This document shows positions 52,463-61,316 of a stretch of DNA of 64,000 bases, piece after piece. Position 1 is the stretch's first letter. Each line of letters opens with the position of its first letter. The DNA is from a bacterium SCSIO 12696 (lineage in GTDB: Bacteria > Pseudomonadota > Gammaproteobacteria > Pseudomonadales > Porticoccaceae). Below the pieces are notes generated by a model. That model ran no database searches, was not told where the DNA came from, and worked only from the letters and a program-made list of their open reading frames with translations. Position numbers and translations under genes: made by a program. The stretch lies in NCBI GenBank assembly GCA_024397955.1, contig CP073744.1, forward strand, positions 1,302,001 through 1,366,000, read 5' to 3'.

Positions 52463-53065
52463 CTACTTTACCAGATTCTGAAGCGCCAAACGGATAAGCG
52501 CCTCACAACTCGGGTTATCTGCTTCTTTCGCCACGGCACTGATCATCCGTGCCGCTTCCTGAGGTTTGTAGCCCAAGGCCACCAACGCACTCTCTGCCTC
52601 TTCGCTGACAGAAGGCCCAGGCGCCATCTGTTCCATTGCAGGCGTTTCACCGCTCACGCCCCAGTCCTTGAGGCGGTCGCGCATTTCCACCACCAGGCGT
52701 TCCGCGGTCTTCTTACCCACTCCCGGCAAACGCACCAGAGCAGTGACATCATTATTGGCAACGCAGCGCACAAATTCTTCGGGGTTCATACCCGAGAGAA
52801 TGGACAGCGCCATTTTGGGGCCCACACCGTTAACTTTAATCAAAGTACGAAACAGCTCTCGCTCGCGCAGCTCCGAAAAACCGTACAACAGTTGGGCGTC
52901 TTCACGGGTGACAAAGTGGGTGTGCAGGGTTACCGCTTGCCCGACCTCAGGGAGGGTAAAGAAGGTGGTGAGAGACACCTGAACTTCGTAACCGACCCCC
53001 TGCACATCCAGCAACAAATCCGGAGCCTGCTTTTCCAGCAGCACCCCTGAAAGACGTCCAATCAC
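52463..53065 (-). CDS. ruvA: Holliday junction DNA helicase subunit RuvA
   Basis: The tetrameric DNA-binding partner of RuvB. 200 residues from GTG 53065, giving the standard opening '[12 protein letters not shown]'; the frame to 53110 adds 15 unlikely residues. Two helix-hairpin-helix motifs ('[16 protein letters not shown]', '[16 protein letters not shown]') and the C-terminal domain that binds RuvB are visible. ruvC, usually just upstream, is not here; pgeF is. Confidence 0.96.
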   Translation of the reverse strand: MIGRLSGVLLEKQAPDLLLDVQGVGYEVQVSLTTFFTLPEVGQAVTLHTHFVTREDAQLLYGFSELRERELFRTLIKVNGVGPKMALSILSGMNPEEFVRCVANNDVTALVRLPGVGKKTAERLVVEMRDRLKDWGVSGETPAMEQMAPGPSVSEEAESALVALGYKPQEAARMISAVAKEADNPSCEALIRLALQNLVK

Positions 53066-53166
53066 CTGATCTACCTGCGTTTTAACTGGCGCGTAGTGTG
53101 CGCCATTCACCCGGGAAATAAAATGGATATTTGATGGATATATCTCACACCCGGATTGCGCAACTG

Positions 53167-53913
53167 CTATTCAAGCCAAATTAACGACGCCAGGCGCCCG
53201 GTGACCCCATCGCGGCGATAGGAATAAAACAACTCTTGCTGACTGTAGGTGCAAAAATCACCACCGTGAATATCGGTGACTCCCAACAGGTTAAGTTCTG
53301 CTCGGGCCAACTGGTAAATATCCGCCAACAGGCGATCTCCCTCACCGGCCATGAAACTGGCTTCAATACGACCCCTGTGTTCGTCGTTTAACGCATGCTT
53401 TAGAAATTGCTCGCGCACTTCCGGCCCCACTTCAAAGCACGGTTGTGAGATGGCGGGTCCCAAATAAGCAGACAACTCGTTGTTGGCAACATCCATCGCC
53501 TCTACACAGTTGCGCAGTATGCCGTTGGCAAGGCCACGCCAGCCAGCGTGAACTGCCGCCACCACAGTGCCAGCTCGATTGCAAAAGAGTACTGGCAGGC
53601 AATCTGCAGTGAGCACCACCGCCGCTTTACCCGGTTCCCGGCTGATGGCACCATCAGCTTCATCTTCGGGAGCAGAGTTTTCAACGCCAAGGACCTCAGT
53701 GCCGTGTACTTGACCTAACCAGTGCGGTGTGGACTCAAGACCCAGCTGCTGTTGCAGCGCACAACGATTGCGCTCCACTACTGCACAGTCATCACCGCTG
53801 TTGAGGCCAAAATTGGCACTTTGCCAAGGGGCAGAGCTATAGCCGCCCTGCCGAGTGGTAATCGCCACATGCACATTATTGGGTAAAGGCCAATCAGGCC
53901 GAATCAGTTTCAT
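53167..53913 (-). CDS. pgeF: PgeF/YfiH family multicopper-fold protein
   Basis: 248 residues of the YfiH/laccase-domain family, known as peptidoglycan editing factor and, in some members, as a purine nucleoside-acting enzyme. The catalytic Cys/His set is visible in '[12 protein letters not shown]' and '[14 protein letters not shown]', with the first His in '[11 protein letters not shown]'. Its first 20 bases overlap the end of rluD, the conserved rluD-yfiH arrangement. Confidence 0.9.
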   Translation of the reverse strand: MKLIRPDWPLPNNVHVAITTRQGGYSSAPWQSANFGLNSGDDCAVVERNRCALQQQLGLESTPHWLGQVHGTEVLGVENSAPEDEADGAISREPGKAAVVLTADCLPVLFCNRAGTVVAAVHAGWRGLANGILRNCVEAMDVANNELSAYLGPAISQPCFEVGPEVREQFLKHALNDEHRGRIEASFMAGEGDRLLADIYQLARAELNLLGVTDIHGGDFCTYSQQELFYSYRRDGVTGRLASLIWLE

Positions 53914-54874
53914 TGTTTTCCAATACCGTTAACAACTGTTGAAAATCTTTTGGCAAGGGTGCATCCCACTCCATAATGTCGCCGCTGTCGGGGTGGATCA
54001 GAGCCAGGGACGCCGCGTGAAGCGCCTGACGCCTAAAGCCGTTGCGCAGTAGCTCTACTAATTCACCACTGGCCCCTTTGGGTAACTTCATACGCCCGGC
54101 GTAGGTGGCGTCACCCACCAATGGGTGACCAATATGAGCCATGTGCACACGAATTTGGTGGGTGCGGCCGGTTTCCAACCCCAAACGTATGTGGGTATGG
54201 CTGCGAAATTTGTGAATCAGGCGGTAGTGAGTAATAGCCTCTTTGCCGCCGAAAGAGACCACTGCCATTTTGGTACGCGATCGCGGGTGACGACCCATCG
54301 CCGCTTCTACCGTACCGCCTCCGGTCATGGTGCCCTGCACCACCGCCTCGTATTCCCGTTTGACACTGCGAGCCTGTAGTTGCTGCACCAAATCGTTGTG
54401 GGCCGCCAGAGTTTTGGCCACCACCATCAGACCGGTGGTGTCTTTGTCGAGACGGTGAACAATGCCTGCTCTGGGGACGGTTTCCAGCGCCGGACAATAG
54501 TGGAGCAGGCCGTTAAGCAGTGTTCCTGACGGGTTGCCCGCCGCCGGGTGCACCACCAAATTGGCAGGCTTGTTGACCACCAAAAGGTGGTCGTCTTCGT
54601 AGACGATGTTTAACGGCATCGCTTCAGGCAGCCACTCACCGGCAGGCTCTACAGTAGCCTGCAATATCAGCTGCTCACCCCCAACCAACCGGTCTTTGGG
54701 TTTACGCACTTCGCCGTTAACAGTTAACGCGCCTTCGTCGATCCACTGCTTGATGCGCGAGCGGGAGTAATCCGAAAACAACTCCGCTGCTACCTGGTCC
54801 AGGCGTTTGCCACTGTGAGTCAACTCTGTAGTAGCCTCCAAATCCACAGATTCGCTGTAATCCTGTGAGCTCAA
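53894..54874 (-). CDS. rluD: 23S rRNA pseudouridine synthase RluD
   Basis: Makes pseudouridines 1911, 1915 and 1917 of 23S rRNA. 326 residues: S4 domain (about 20-80, 'RLDQVAAELFSDYSRSRIKQ') and catalytic domain with 'GIVHRLDKDTTGLMVVAKT', whose Asp is the nucleophile. 'GLETGRTHQIRVHMAHIGHP' is conserved. Divergent from bamD as in E. coli. Confidence 0.95.
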   Translation of the reverse strand: MSSQDYSESVDLEATTELTHSGKRLDQVAAELFSDYSRSRIKQWIDEGALTVNGEVRKPKDRLVGGEQLILQATVEPAGEWLPEAMPLNIVYEDDHLLVVNKPANLVVHPAAGNPSGTLLNGLLHYCPALETVPRAGIVHRLDKDTTGLMVVAKTLAAHNDLVQQLQARSVKREYEAVVQGTMTGGGTVEAAMGRHPRSRTKMAVVSFGGKEAITHYRLIHKFRSHTHIRLGLETGRTHQIRVHMAHIGHPLVGDATYAGRMKLPKGASGELVELLRNGFRRQALHAASLALIHPDSGDIMEWDAPLPKDFQQLLTVLENNETDSA

Positions 54875-54969
54875 TCGTTACTCCAACTTCTTGAATGGTG
54901 GGCATGGGGTGTCTTTTGTCGCCCTTCTGCCTATGGTTAAATAGCGGTTTTTGTGAGGGACGCGCCAAG

Positions 54970-56001
54970 ATGCGTATATTATCAATACAACTGCACAAAA
55001 ACCTGCCTTCGTTATTCTTGCAATCAAGGTTGCGTTCAAGATTCTGTGTTTGCCTCGGCCTGATTATCTGTTTGAGTGGGTGCTCTTCCGTCGACGAAGA
55101 CGACAGCAGCAGAACCGCCGGCTTCACCGAACGCCAGTTTTACGAAGTCATCGAGCGCGATGTTCGTTCCCATAACTGGGAACAGGCGATTCAAAACCTG
55201 CAAGCGCTTGAGGCTCAGTTCCCGTTTGGCGTGTACGCAGAGCAGGCACAGCTCGAGTTGATACACGCGTACTATCGCAGCCGCGATTATCAGGCGGCCA
55301 TCGCCGCGGCCGATCGTTTTATTGACCTGCAACCGCAGCACCCTCAAATCGACTATGCCCTGTACATCAAAGGCCTGGCCTCTTACAGCGAGAGCCGCAG
55401 TGTACTCGGCGGCTCACTGCCTGTGGACGGTACCAAGCGCGATCCGGGCGCAGCCCGTGAATCCTTTGATGCCTTTAACCAACTACTGAAACGCTACCCC
55501 AACAGCCAGTACGCCGCCGATGCCCGCAAGCGCATGATTCACCTGCGCAACCACCTGGCTCGCTATGAGATTCACGTGGCCAACTACTATTTCCGCCGTG
55601 GTGCCTACCTGGCGGCAGTGAATCGCGGTCGCTTTGTGGTGGAAAACTACCCTAAAACCCCTGCGGTAGCAGATGCACTGGCGGTGCTTGCACAAGGTTA
55701 TTACCTGTTGGGCCAACAAGATCTCGCCGATAGTACCGTCGCTGTGCTGGCCAGCAATTACCCACAACACCCGGCTTTTAACAACGATGGTCAGTTTGAT
55801 TTCAGCCAGGATGTGAGTGGCGAACAACGTTCCTGGCTCAACAAGCTGTCTTTTGGGTTGGTGGACAACCCTCGGCCGCCAGGTTACGACAGTCGCGACC
55901 AGTACAACTCCATCTACAAGGCAGAGAATCGCAAAGAGCGCAACGAAAAACAGGAAAAGCGCTCTTGGTTGAGCCGACTCACTTTTGGTTTATTTGACTG
56001 A
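54970..56001 (+). CDS. bamD: Outer-membrane assembly lipoprotein BamD
   Basis: An essential subunit of the BAM complex that inserts beta-barrel proteins. 343 residues from ATG 54970; the frame to 54895 is rejected because it precedes the signal sequence. Lipobox 'IICLSGCSS', then TPR helices ('[19 protein letters not shown]', '[19 protein letters not shown]'). The C-terminus carries two similar segments ('[12 protein letters not shown]', '[12 protein letters not shown]'), a small internal repeat beyond the E. coli length. Confidence 0.93.
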   Translation: MRILSIQLHKNLPSLFLQSRLRSRFCVCLGLIICLSGCSSVDEDDSSRTAGFTERQFYEVIERDVRSHNWEQAIQNLQALEAQFPFGVYAEQAQLELIHAYYRSRDYQAAIAAADRFIDLQPQHPQIDYALYIKGLASYSESRSVLGGSLPVDGTKRDPGAARESFDAFNQLLKRYPNSQYAADARKRMIHLRNHLARYEIHVANYYFRRGAYLAAVNRGRFVVENYPKTPAVADALAVLAQGYYLLGQQDLADSTVAVLASNYPQHPAFNNDGQFDFSQDVSGEQRSWLNKLSFGLVDNPRPPGYDSRDQYNSIYKAENRKERNEKQEKRSWLSRLTFGLFD

Positions 56002-56017
56002 CACTCGGATTAACTCT

Positions 56018-56848
56018 ATGAACAAAGCCGCCATTATTGCCGAGATGCAAGTATTGCCGGAAATTGACCCAACCTTCGAAATTGAGCGTCGGGTCAATTT
56101 CATTAAGCAGCAACTGCAACAGTCCGGACTCAAACATCTGATACTGGGTATCAGTGGCGGTGTGGATTCATCCACCTGTGGTCGCCTGGCGCAACTGGCC
56201 GTTGACGGCCTCAACAAGGAGCACGGCGGGGGCTATCAGTTTATTGCCCTGCGCCTGCCCTACGGCGTGCAGGCCGATGAGCACGATGCCCAAGCTGCGC
56301 TGGAGTTTATCCAACCCAGTGAGTCCTTGCCGGTCAATATTCGTCTGGGAGCCGACGGCATTCACGAAGAAACTCTGGGCATGATGAGGGAGCACGGGCT
56401 GTTAAACGCCAGTGATTCCCACATCGATTTCGTCAAGGGCAATGTTAAGGCCCGGGCGCGCATGGTGGTGCAGTACGAAGTAGCAGGCTTACTGGGCGGC
56501 TTGGTATTGGGTACTGACCATTCAGCAGAGAACGTGACCGGTTTTTACACCAAGCACGGGGATGGCGCCTGTGATCTGGCGCCACTGTTTGGATTAAGTA
56601 AACGCCAGGTGCGCCAGCTGGCCAACACTCTCGGCGCTCCAGAACAGTTGATTCACAAAGAGCCAACTGCGGATCTGGAGTGCCTCGAGCCCTCTAAAGC
56701 AGATGAGGCGGTGCTGGGCCTGAGCTATGACGAAATCGATGACTTCCTTGAAGGCAAGCCAGTTTCCGATGAGGTGAATGACAAGCTGATCGCTATTTAC
56801 CAGCGCACCCAGCATAAGCGCCAACCCATTCCCACGGTATACGACTGA
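56018..56848 (+). CDS. nadE: Ammonia-dependent NAD synthetase
   Basis: Catalyses the last step of NAD synthesis, amidating deamido-NAD with ATP and ammonia. 276 residues from ATG 56018; the longer frame overlaps bamD. PP-loop '[17 protein letters not shown]', '[20 protein letters not shown]' and '[17 protein letters not shown]' identify NadE without a glutaminase domain. It lies 16 bases after bamD. Confidence 0.95.
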   Translation: MNKAAIIAEMQVLPEIDPTFEIERRVNFIKQQLQQSGLKHLILGISGGVDSSTCGRLAQLAVDGLNKEHGGGYQFIALRLPYGVQADEHDAQAALEFIQPSESLPVNIRLGADGIHEETLGMMREHGLLNASDSHIDFVKGNVKARARMVVQYEVAGLLGGLVLGTDHSAENVTGFYTKHGDGACDLAPLFGLSKRQVRQLANTLGAPEQLIHKEPTADLECLEPSKADEAVLGLSYDEIDDFLEGKPVSDEVNDKLIAIYQRTQHKRQPIPTVYD

Positions 56849-56852
56849 TTCT

Positions 56853-58490
56853 ATGCCCGTAAGCTCTAGCCACAGCGAGCGCTACAACAACAGTAACCTG
56901 CTGCGGGTCTACAGCTACTACCGCTTTTTGCTGGCCCTGTTGTTACTGTTTATGTATCTCAGTGGTCTGGGCGATCAAATTCTCGGCACCAGCCAACCCA
57001 ACGTATTTTTGTATGGCGTTGCGACTTACGCCGGTCTCAATCTGGTGACCCTGCTGCTGTTCGCACGGCAAGGTTTCGCCCCCAGAACGGTACAGATTTT
57101 TGCCGCCCTGGTTCTGGATATTGTCGCCATTACCGTGCTTATGAACGCCAGTGGTGGTATTCAGAGCGGCCTGGCATTTTTGCTGGTGGTATGTGTAGCG
57201 GCGGGCAGCCTGTTTGTGTCCGGGCAGTTAGCCTTGCTATTGGCCGCGTCTGCCAGCGTGTGTGTGATTGTGTCCAGCGCCAGCGGGCTACTCAATCAGG
57301 CATCGTCCAGTAATACCGTATTCCAGGCTGGCCTGTTGGGCATCTTGCTGTTTGTCACCGCACTGATATTTCAACTGTTGACCCGCCGATTGCACAGTGC
57401 CCAGCAAGAGGCCCTGCAAAAAACTCGCAGTGCTTCGCAACTGCAAAAGCTGAATGAATACATTGTCCGGCGTATGCGCACTGGCATTGTCGTTATCGAT
57501 AAAAGCGATACCATCCAGTTAATTAATGACGCTGCTCTGCAACTGCTGGGTGGCCACCCGGTATCCGGCGCCCTGGCGCCGGATCACTCCATCCAACTCG
57601 CACCCACCTTGCACAATCAACTGAAGCAGTGGCGGCAAGCACCTTGGCTACGCACCAAACCGTTTAAAGAACGCAGCGCCAGCCGCGAGATACAGGCCAA
57701 TTTCACCACACTGGAAGAAGGCGAAGATGGCTCAGAACAAACTCTGATTTTTCTGGAAGACACCCGCACCCTGGCGCAACACGCCCAGCAAATCAAACAG
57801 TCGTCCCTAAGCCGCCTCACAGGCAGTATTGCCCACGAAATTCGCAACCCGCTGGGGGCCATCAGCCATGCTTCACAGCTACTGGAAGAAGACCCTGCAT
57901 TGGGTGCACAGAGCCGGATGATTCAAATCATCAAGAAGCAGTCTGATCGGGTAAATCAGTTGATCGAAAACGTAATGCAGTTGTCTCGGCAGCAAACCCC
58001 CAACTTGAAAAAACTCGAACTGAACAGCTGGCTCAAGGGGTTTATTCGCGACTATTGTGAAGGGAGAAACCAGGATATCACCATTCAACTGGACGATGCC
58101 CCACGCTGCAGAGTACTGTTTGATCCATCCCACCTGACGCAGATTTTGAGTAATTTGCTGGATAACGGTATTCGCTACAGCCACGAAAAAACTGGTGAAT
58201 ACTGGGCCGAGCTGCGCCCCAGTATTGACGCCGTCAGTGGTCACCCTTACCTGGACGTGTTTGACCGCGGTCCTGGCGTGCCCAGCGCTGAGCAGAACAG
58301 TATTTTTGAACCGTTTTTTACCACCTCACACCAGGGTTCTGGTTTGGGTTTGTATGTATGCCGGGAGTTGTGCGAACTCAACTTTGCTACACTCAATTAT
58401 TTACCAACCAGCAACTCCGATAACCAACACCAGGGGTGTTTTCGCATCGGCTTTGCCCACCCCAACAGCCTGTTGCCGGGAGAAAACTAG
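56853..58490 (+). CDS. pilS: Sensor histidine kinase PilS
   Basis: Membrane sensor of type IV pilin expression. 545 residues: about six helices (residues 25-180), a PAS-like region (about 200-300), HisKA with phospho-acceptor His in 'IAHEIRNPLGAISHASQLLE', and HATPase with 'LSNLLDNGIRYSHE' N-box, 'DVFDRGPGVP' and 'GSGLGLYVCRELCE' G-boxes. The stop codon is immediately followed by the pilR start, so the pair is one operon. Confidence 0.92.
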   Translation: MPVSSSHSERYNNSNLLRVYSYYRFLLALLLLFMYLSGLGDQILGTSQPNVFLYGVATYAGLNLVTLLLFARQGFAPRTVQIFAALVLDIVAITVLMNASGGIQSGLAFLLVVCVAAGSLFVSGQLALLLAASASVCVIVSSASGLLNQASSSNTVFQAGLLGILLFVTALIFQLLTRRLHSAQQEALQKTRSASQLQKLNEYIVRRMRTGIVVIDKSDTIQLINDAALQLLGGHPVSGALAPDHSIQLAPTLHNQLKQWRQAPWLRTKPFKERSASREIQANFTTLEEGEDGSEQTLIFLEDTRTLAQHAQQIKQSSLSRLTGSIAHEIRNPLGAISHASQLLEEDPALGAQSRMIQIIKKQSDRVNQLIENVMQLSRQQTPNLKKLELNSWLKGFIRDYCEGRNQDITIQLDDAPRCRVLFDPSHLTQILSNLLDNGIRYSHEKTGEYWAELRPSIDAVSGHPYLDVFDRGPGVPSAEQNSIFEPFFTTSHQGSGLGLYVCRELCELNFATLNYLPTSNSDNQHQGCFRIGFAHPNSLLPGEN

Positions 58491-59861
58491 ATGAGTGATA
58501 GCACCACCAAAGGCCGCGCGCTGATAGTAGATGACGAACCGGATATCCGCGAGCTGCTTTGCTACACCCTACAAAAACTGGAACTGGATGTCGCCGAAGC
58601 TGGCGATATCGCCAGTGCTATCAGTCTGTTGAATACGGATAATTTTACCTTTTGCCTCACCGATATGCGCCTGCCAGATGGCGACGGACTCTCATTGGTA
58701 GAGCACATTCAAAAACATTGTCCACAAATGCCAGTGGCGGTGATTACTGCTCACGGCAACATGGAAATTGCTGTAGACGCGTTAAAGAAAGGTGCTTTTG
58801 ATTTTGTCTCCAAGCCCGTAGATCTGGCTCGGCTGCGAGCTATCGTCCGCTCCGCTCTGGAATTGAGTGAAAGCTCGCCGGGCAGCCAGACCAGTATCCC
58901 CGGGCTGCTGGGACACTCCGCAGCTATGGAAAAGCTGCGCAGCCAAATTGGTCGCGTCAGCCGCACCCAGGCGCCGGTATTTATCAGCGGCGAATCGGGC
59001 AGTGGTAAAGAATTGGTAGCTCGCTCTATTCATTATCTAAGCCCGCGCACCAATGGTCCATTTATCCCAGTGAACTGTGGCGCTATTCCTTCAGAGTTGA
59101 TGGAAAGCGAATTTTTTGGCCACAAAAAAGGCAGCTTTACAGGTGCCCACAAAGACAAACAAGGCCTGTTTCAAGCCGCCGAAGGCGGCACACTATTTCT
59201 GGATGAAGTGGCAGACTTGCCACTGTCCATGCAGGTAAAGCTGCTGCGGGCCATTCAGGAAAAAGCCGTGCGACCTGTGGGTGAAGAGAGAGAAATCGAT
59301 ACCGATATTCGCATCCTCAGCGCTACCCACAAAGACTTGGAAGCGGAAGTGGAAGATGGCCGCTTCCGACAAGATTTGTACTATCGCATTAACGTCATTG
59401 AGCTGCCGGTTCCCAGCCTACGTTTGCGCCGAGATGACATTCCGGAGCTGGCCGAAGCGATTTTGCAGCGACTGGCCAAAGAGTCTGGCCTGCAAGCTGA
59501 AATATCAGAAAACGCGCTCAACGCACTCAAGCAATATCATTTCCCTGGCAATGTTCGCGAAATGGAGAATATTCTCGAGCGCGCTATGACTCTGTGTGAT
59601 AACGATCAGATTCATGCCAACGATCTGCAACTCAAATCCGGCAACGGCGAGCGCGAAGCCACCGCAGGAGAGCCCATCGATCAGCACTTCGTCGACAACC
59701 TGGATTCTGTGGACGAGTATCTGGAAAGCATTGAGCGGCAAATTCTGGAAGTGGCGATTCAAAAGCACAAAGGCAACCGCACCGCCGCTGCCCGGGATCT
59801 GGGCCTGACCCTGCGGCAAATTCGCTACAAGATACAGAAGTTGGGCATGGAAATGGAGTAA
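58491..59861 (+). CDS. pilR: NtrC-type response regulator PilR
   Basis: Activates sigma-54 transcription of the major pilin. 456 residues: receiver with phospho-accepting Asp in 'CLTDMRLPDGDG'; AAA+ domain with Walker A 'ISGESGSGKELVAR', the sigma-54-contacting loop 'KKGSFTGAHKDK' and Walker B 'GGTLFLDEVADLP'; C-terminal Fis-type helix-turn-helix 'NRTAAARDLGLTLRQIRYKI'. The pilin gene it should control was not seen in the window. Confidence 0.94.
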   Translation: MSDSTTKGRALIVDDEPDIRELLCYTLQKLELDVAEAGDIASAISLLNTDNFTFCLTDMRLPDGDGLSLVEHIQKHCPQMPVAVITAHGNMEIAVDALKKGAFDFVSKPVDLARLRAIVRSALELSESSPGSQTSIPGLLGHSAAMEKLRSQIGRVSRTQAPVFISGESGSGKELVARSIHYLSPRTNGPFIPVNCGAIPSELMESEFFGHKKGSFTGAHKDKQGLFQAAEGGTLFLDEVADLPLSMQVKLLRAIQEKAVRPVGEEREIDTDIRILSATHKDLEAEVEDGRFRQDLYYRINVIELPVPSLRLRRDDIPELAEAILQRLAKESGLQAEISENALNALKQYHFPGNVREMENILERAMTLCDNDQIHANDLQLKSGNGEREATAGEPIDQHFVDNLDSVDEYLESIERQILEVAIQKHKGNRTAAARDLGLTLRQIRYKIQKLGMEME

Positions 59862-59955
59862 TCGAGAATGATCAAGCAACGGGCCTAAGGATGGACTATG
59901 CTTGATACAGATTAAGGAAGATTTACATATATTTCGCACGATTCAGGGAGGAATC

Positions 59956-60549
59956 ATGGGCACGTCACGGCTGTTTCCCGCTTTACCATTTCATTCAAAA
60001 ATAACCGGTTTCACACTTATTGAGCTAATGGCCAGTGTCGCTATTCTTGGCGTATTGATTGCCATCGCGGTTCAGCCCATGCTCGACTTTCTAGAACGCA
60101 ACCAGTCCCGAGCGGTTATCCGCGAAGTCCGCAATCTGGTAGCACTGGCGCGAGAAAACGCGGTGCATCATGGTTGCCATACCGTCATGTGCCCCAGTGA
60201 CAATCGCACTCAATGCTCCCGCAATATGAATGCACCAGTAATCGTATTCTCCGATTGCAACAAAAATCGGGAAATTGACGGCGACGATCAACTATACCGG
60301 GAAATGCAACCACTGCCAGAGAACAGCCAATTGCACTGGTCGTTTTCAGCTGGTCGCCGCTATGTGCAGATGACGCCGCAGGGCCACACCAACAGTACTT
60401 TTGGTAGTTTGATTTATTGCCCCGCCAGTGGCAAAGCGGAAAATGCCCGGTTATTGATTATTTCCAGAACCGGGCGAGGAAGATACGGCAAGGATACCAA
60501 TGGAGATGGCGTTGAGAATCGCTCCGGTGGAGAGAATATCGCTTGTTGA
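59956..60549 (+). CDS. fimT: FimT/GspH-type pseudopilin
   Basis: 197 residues from ATG 59956 (AGGGAGG upstream; the frame to 59902 is rejected). Prepilin peptidase site 'KITGFTLIELMASVAILG', then a hydrophobic helix and a globular domain with 'QSRAVIREVRNLVALARENA' and paired cysteines ('HGCHTVMCPSDNRTQCSRN'), as in minor pilins that prime pilus assembly or bind DNA. Convergent with pilE (18 bases). Confidence 0.85.
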   Translation: MGTSRLFPALPFHSKITGFTLIELMASVAILGVLIAIAVQPMLDFLERNQSRAVIREVRNLVALARENAVHHGCHTVMCPSDNRTQCSRNMNAPVIVFSDCNKNREIDGDDQLYREMQPLPENSQLHWSFSAGRRYVQMTPQGHTNSTFGSLIYCPASGKAENARLLIISRTGRGRYGKDTNGDGVENRSGGENIAC

Positions 60550-60567
60550 GAACGACGGTTGGTACAA

Positions 60568-60987
60568 TCAATCCCAACACTCATCTGGCGCTGCACCTGT
60601 GGCCTGACGCATATTCGTGTGATCCAAAGTTAATGTCGTGCAGTCCGGATCGTCTATTCGTGGTGTCGCGGTCAATCGAAAGCCCTGCCCCGCATTTAGC
60701 GCAGTATAAGCAATAGTGTAGTACCCTTCCGGGCTTTCGTTACCAGCATAACCCAGCTCTGCTAACGTGCCATAAGATACGTTTTGTGTGAAATAACGCT
60801 CTTGAGCAGCAGCAACTTCCAACAAAAAACCCTTGCCATCTGAGCGCCTAGTCTCTCGCACTTGCTCTTGATAAGCAGGCAACGCGATGGCCGCCAGGAT
60901 GGCCACAATAGCCACAACAATAATAATTTCTACCAAGGTGAAACCGCTATAGGATCGTTTATTTAAATCGCACTTCATAATCATCAC
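60568..60987 (-). CDS. pilE: Type IV minor pilin PilE
   Basis: 139 residues; leader 'MMIMKCDLNKRSYSG' cut before 'FTLVEIIIVVAIVAILAAIA', then a PilE-like domain ('LPAYQEQVRETRRSDGKGFL', 'AAAQERYFTQN') and a C-terminal disulfide pair ('DPDCTTLTLD', 'APDECWD'). Its ATG overlaps the pilY2 stop by four bases. pilY1-pilY2-pilE is the Pseudomonas order. Confidence 0.92.
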   Translation of the reverse strand: MMIMKCDLNKRSYSGFTLVEIIIVVAIVAILAAIALPAYQEQVRETRRSDGKGFLLEVAAAQERYFTQNVSYGTLAELGYAGNESPEGYYTIAYTALNAGQGFRLTATPRIDDPDCTTLTLDHTNMRQATGAAPDECWD

Positions 60988-61298
60988 CTGCGCGACTCTT
61001 CTTGGCCGTTATCATTTTCTACCACGGGGCCATCTAGAATTCTTAATACCACGGACTTTTTGTTATTTCTTAGCTCTGTTGCATACCGGACATACATACC
61101 GGCTTTTATGGCGAAAAGGCTTTCAGATTCACCATTCTTACCACGCACTTCGACACTGACTGGCAGCTTGTAAAAAGAATCATCAACAACAATTTCCAAA
61201 GCTGTATAGTCAATTCGATCCACACGACCACTGATATCGGCCAAAGCAACAAGCGGCATAGCCACCAGAGTTAGAAAAATACACGTAACTAATTTCAT
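60984..61298 (-). CDS. pilY2: PilY2-like small pilus biogenesis protein
   Basis: 104 residues from ATG 61298 (AAGGTG upstream, seven bases; the TTG at 61313 is rejected). Signal peptide 'MKLVTCIFLTLVAMPLVALA'. Identified mainly by position between pilY1 and pilE and by size, as in P. aeruginosa; sequence similarity could not be checked. It has a compact beta-rich body ('SGRVDRIDYTALEIVVDDSF'). Confidence 0.8.
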   Translation of the reverse strand: MKLVTCIFLTLVAMPLVALADISGRVDRIDYTALEIVVDDSFYKLPVSVEVRGKNGESESLFAIKAGMYVRYATELRNNKKSVVLRILDGPVVENDNGQEESRR

Positions 61299-61316
61299 TA
61301 TTGGCACCTTCAAAAT

